From Rubrivivax sp. (GTDB lineage: Bacteria > Pseudomonadota > Gammaproteobacteria > Burkholderiales > Burkholderiaceae_C): DNA of 64,000 nucleotides. Made by a program: the position numbers and the translations under genes. Below, in pieces: positions 61,986 to 64,000 of this stretch (positions are counted from its first letter, which is position 1; every line of letters begins with the position of its first letter). The stretch is taken from assembly GCA_004210455.1 (NCBI GenBank), contig SEFA01000021.1, positions 22,668-86,667 of the forward strand. Direction: 5' to 3'. Below the pieces are notes generated by a model. That model saw nothing but the letters and a program-made list of their open reading frames with translations. It did not search any database and had not been told where the DNA came from.

Positions 61986-62643
61986 TCAACCGCCGAAGAC
62001 CTTCTTCAGGAGGGCGCTTCCCGTGCCGACCGGATCCTGGCGGATCTTCTTCTCCTCCTGGCCGATCATGAAGTACAGCCCGTCCAGCGCCTTGTCGGTG
62101 ACGTAACCCTGCAGGTTGGCGTCTTCCTTGCGGATGAGCCCGAAACCCAAGGCCTTGCCGGCGACGGCGTTGTACTTCTCGCTCAGCGACTGGCGCTCGG
62201 TCGCCTGGGTCACGATGGGCAGGAACTTCGTCGTCAGCGGCGAGCGGGTCTTGTCCTCGAAGAACTGCGTCACCGCGTTGTCGCCGCCGCGCACGATCCT
62301 CACCGCGTCCTCGACGCTGATGTTGCGCACCGTACTGACGAGCAGCTGGCGCGCCTCCGGCATCGCCTGCTCGGCGGCGCGGTTCATCGAGGTGATCAGG
62401 TCGTCGATGCGCTTGCCCTGGCCGGTCGTGCGCAGCAGGCGCGCAGCGTCTTTCAATGCGCCGGGGAGTTCGATCTTCACCTGCGGATTGCCGAGGAAGC
62501 CGTCGGTCCGCCCCAGGTTGGCCAGCGCCGCCTGGGCGCCGCGTTCGAGCGCCGCGCGCACGCCGGAGGCGGCGTCGCCCTCGCTCAGGCTCAGCGCCAT
62601 CGCCCACGGCGAGGCGCAGCCCGCGCCCAGCAGCGCGATCAGG

Positions 62644-62663
<20 letters not shown>
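61986..62663 (-). CDS. DUF4197 family exported protein
   Basis: A 225-residue protein with an N-terminal signal region carrying two arginines ([20 protein letters not shown]). It contains the DUF4197 pattern: [26 protein letters not shown], an alpha-helical middle with [19 protein letters not shown], and the end [21 protein letters not shown]. An AAGGAG site lies 7 nt before ATG 62663, which overlaps the upstream gene's end by 20 nt. Cys16 in GAGCAS could be a lipobox. Function unknown. Confidence 0.85.
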
Positions 62664-63741
<1,078 letters not shown>

Positions 63742-63745
63742 TGTG

Positions 63746-64000
63746 GTGAACGGACAGTCATTCGTCGGACGATCGGTGGCGGCATTTTCGCCTCAGGAGC
63801 GGATCGCCTTCGCGGCGGCGCTCGCGGGGGCCGTGGTGCTGCATGCGTGCGCCCTCGGCGGGTTGTCGCGCCGGCCCCTGCCGCGGGCGATCGACAGCCC
63901 GGCCGTGACGACGCGCCTCATCGACAGGCCCCCTCCGCCGGCGCCCGAACCTGTCGCGACGCCGGAGGTTCGCCCCGCCGCCCATCCCGCCGTTCCACCC
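63746..64000 (+). CDS. DUF3108-type exported protein, 5' part only
   Basis: The frame is open from GTG 63746 to the right edge (85 codons). It shows a hydrophobic helix (about residues 20-40, RIAFAAALAGAVVLHACALG) followed by RRPLPRA and a Pro-rich region (RPPPPAPEP). This resembles the N-terminus of Burkholderiales DUF3108/TonB-like envelope proteins. The GTG lies only 4 nt from the divergent FAH-like ATG, so a later GTG (63776) is also possible. Partial; family tentative. Confidence 0.5.
   Translation, partial: MNGQSFVGRSVAAFSPQERIAFAAALAGAVVLHACALGGLSRRPLPRAIDSPAVTTRLIDRPPPPAPEPVATPEVRPAAHPAVPP

Overview
The window is one high-GC chromosomal stretch, packed with genes and almost free of mobile DNA. 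Gene content points to a Burkholderiales betaproteobacterium, possibly of the Roseateles/Mitsuaria/Rubrivivax type. Supporting features are the atpIBEFHAGDC order, a ferrooxidans-type GshA, a TorF-glnK-amtB operon, a Bug/TctC receptor, a MetH split into two proteins and an S-adenosylhomocysteine (SAH) riboswitch. The genus is inference only. I saw no rRNA, tRNA, CRISPR array, prophage or insertion sequence.

Layout. 1-3940 (minus): the front of an aryl polyene (APE) pigment operon, apeC-D-E-F-G-H, cut by the left edge. 4013-11468 (minus): the complete F1Fo ATP synthase operon, with an intrinsic terminator directly before apeC. 11704-19872: small-molecule enzymes (SMP-30 lactonase, GNAT, GST, AlaX editing protein, VOC, PhzF, PLP aminotransferase with divergent MocR regulator, FAH-type hydratase). 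20325-29652: Uup ABC-F ATPase, AraC regulator, REP-type palindrome, cytochrome P450, XRE regulator, MFS transporter, Bug receptor, and MarR divergent from a flavin monooxygenase. 29800-30736: a small island of unrecognised genes. 30761-37427: phosphoesterase, S-formylglutathione hydrolase, glutathione synthetase, BenE-like carrier, an exported ClpP-fold-like protein and Kup. 37544-43772: TonB-dependent receptor with divergent LysR, an orphan proline-rich protein and GshA. 43861-50812: a 5-oxoproline catabolic operon (DUF1445 protein, MFS carrier, fused 5-oxoprolinase) with a LysR regulator. 50891-53553: AmtB, GlnK and a TorF-like porin behind a sigma-54 promoter. 53853-64000: small membrane protein, ComM, glycine-zipper protein, then the methionine synthase region.

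How genes work together. Glutathione is a recurring theme: GshA and GshB make it, GST and FghA use it, and 5-oxoprolinase (probably with DUF1445) returns 5-oxoproline to glutamate just upstream of gshA. Nitrogen sensing is explicit: a -24/-12 promoter and a candidate NtrC site precede the TorF-glnK-amtB operon. Methionine synthase is made as two proteins. The C-terminal half is preceded by an SAH riboswitch. The N-terminal half lies in another transcription unit, behind an opposite-strand, degenerate HD-GYP-like gene.

Three short tandem repeats (TCGATG x7, an 11-mer x6.5, GGCGTC x9) are candidate variable loci. The strongest regulatory observation is the SAH riboswitch controlling only half of a split enzyme. 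The most system-like gene set is the LysR/DUF1445/MFS/5-oxoprolinase operon leading to gshA.
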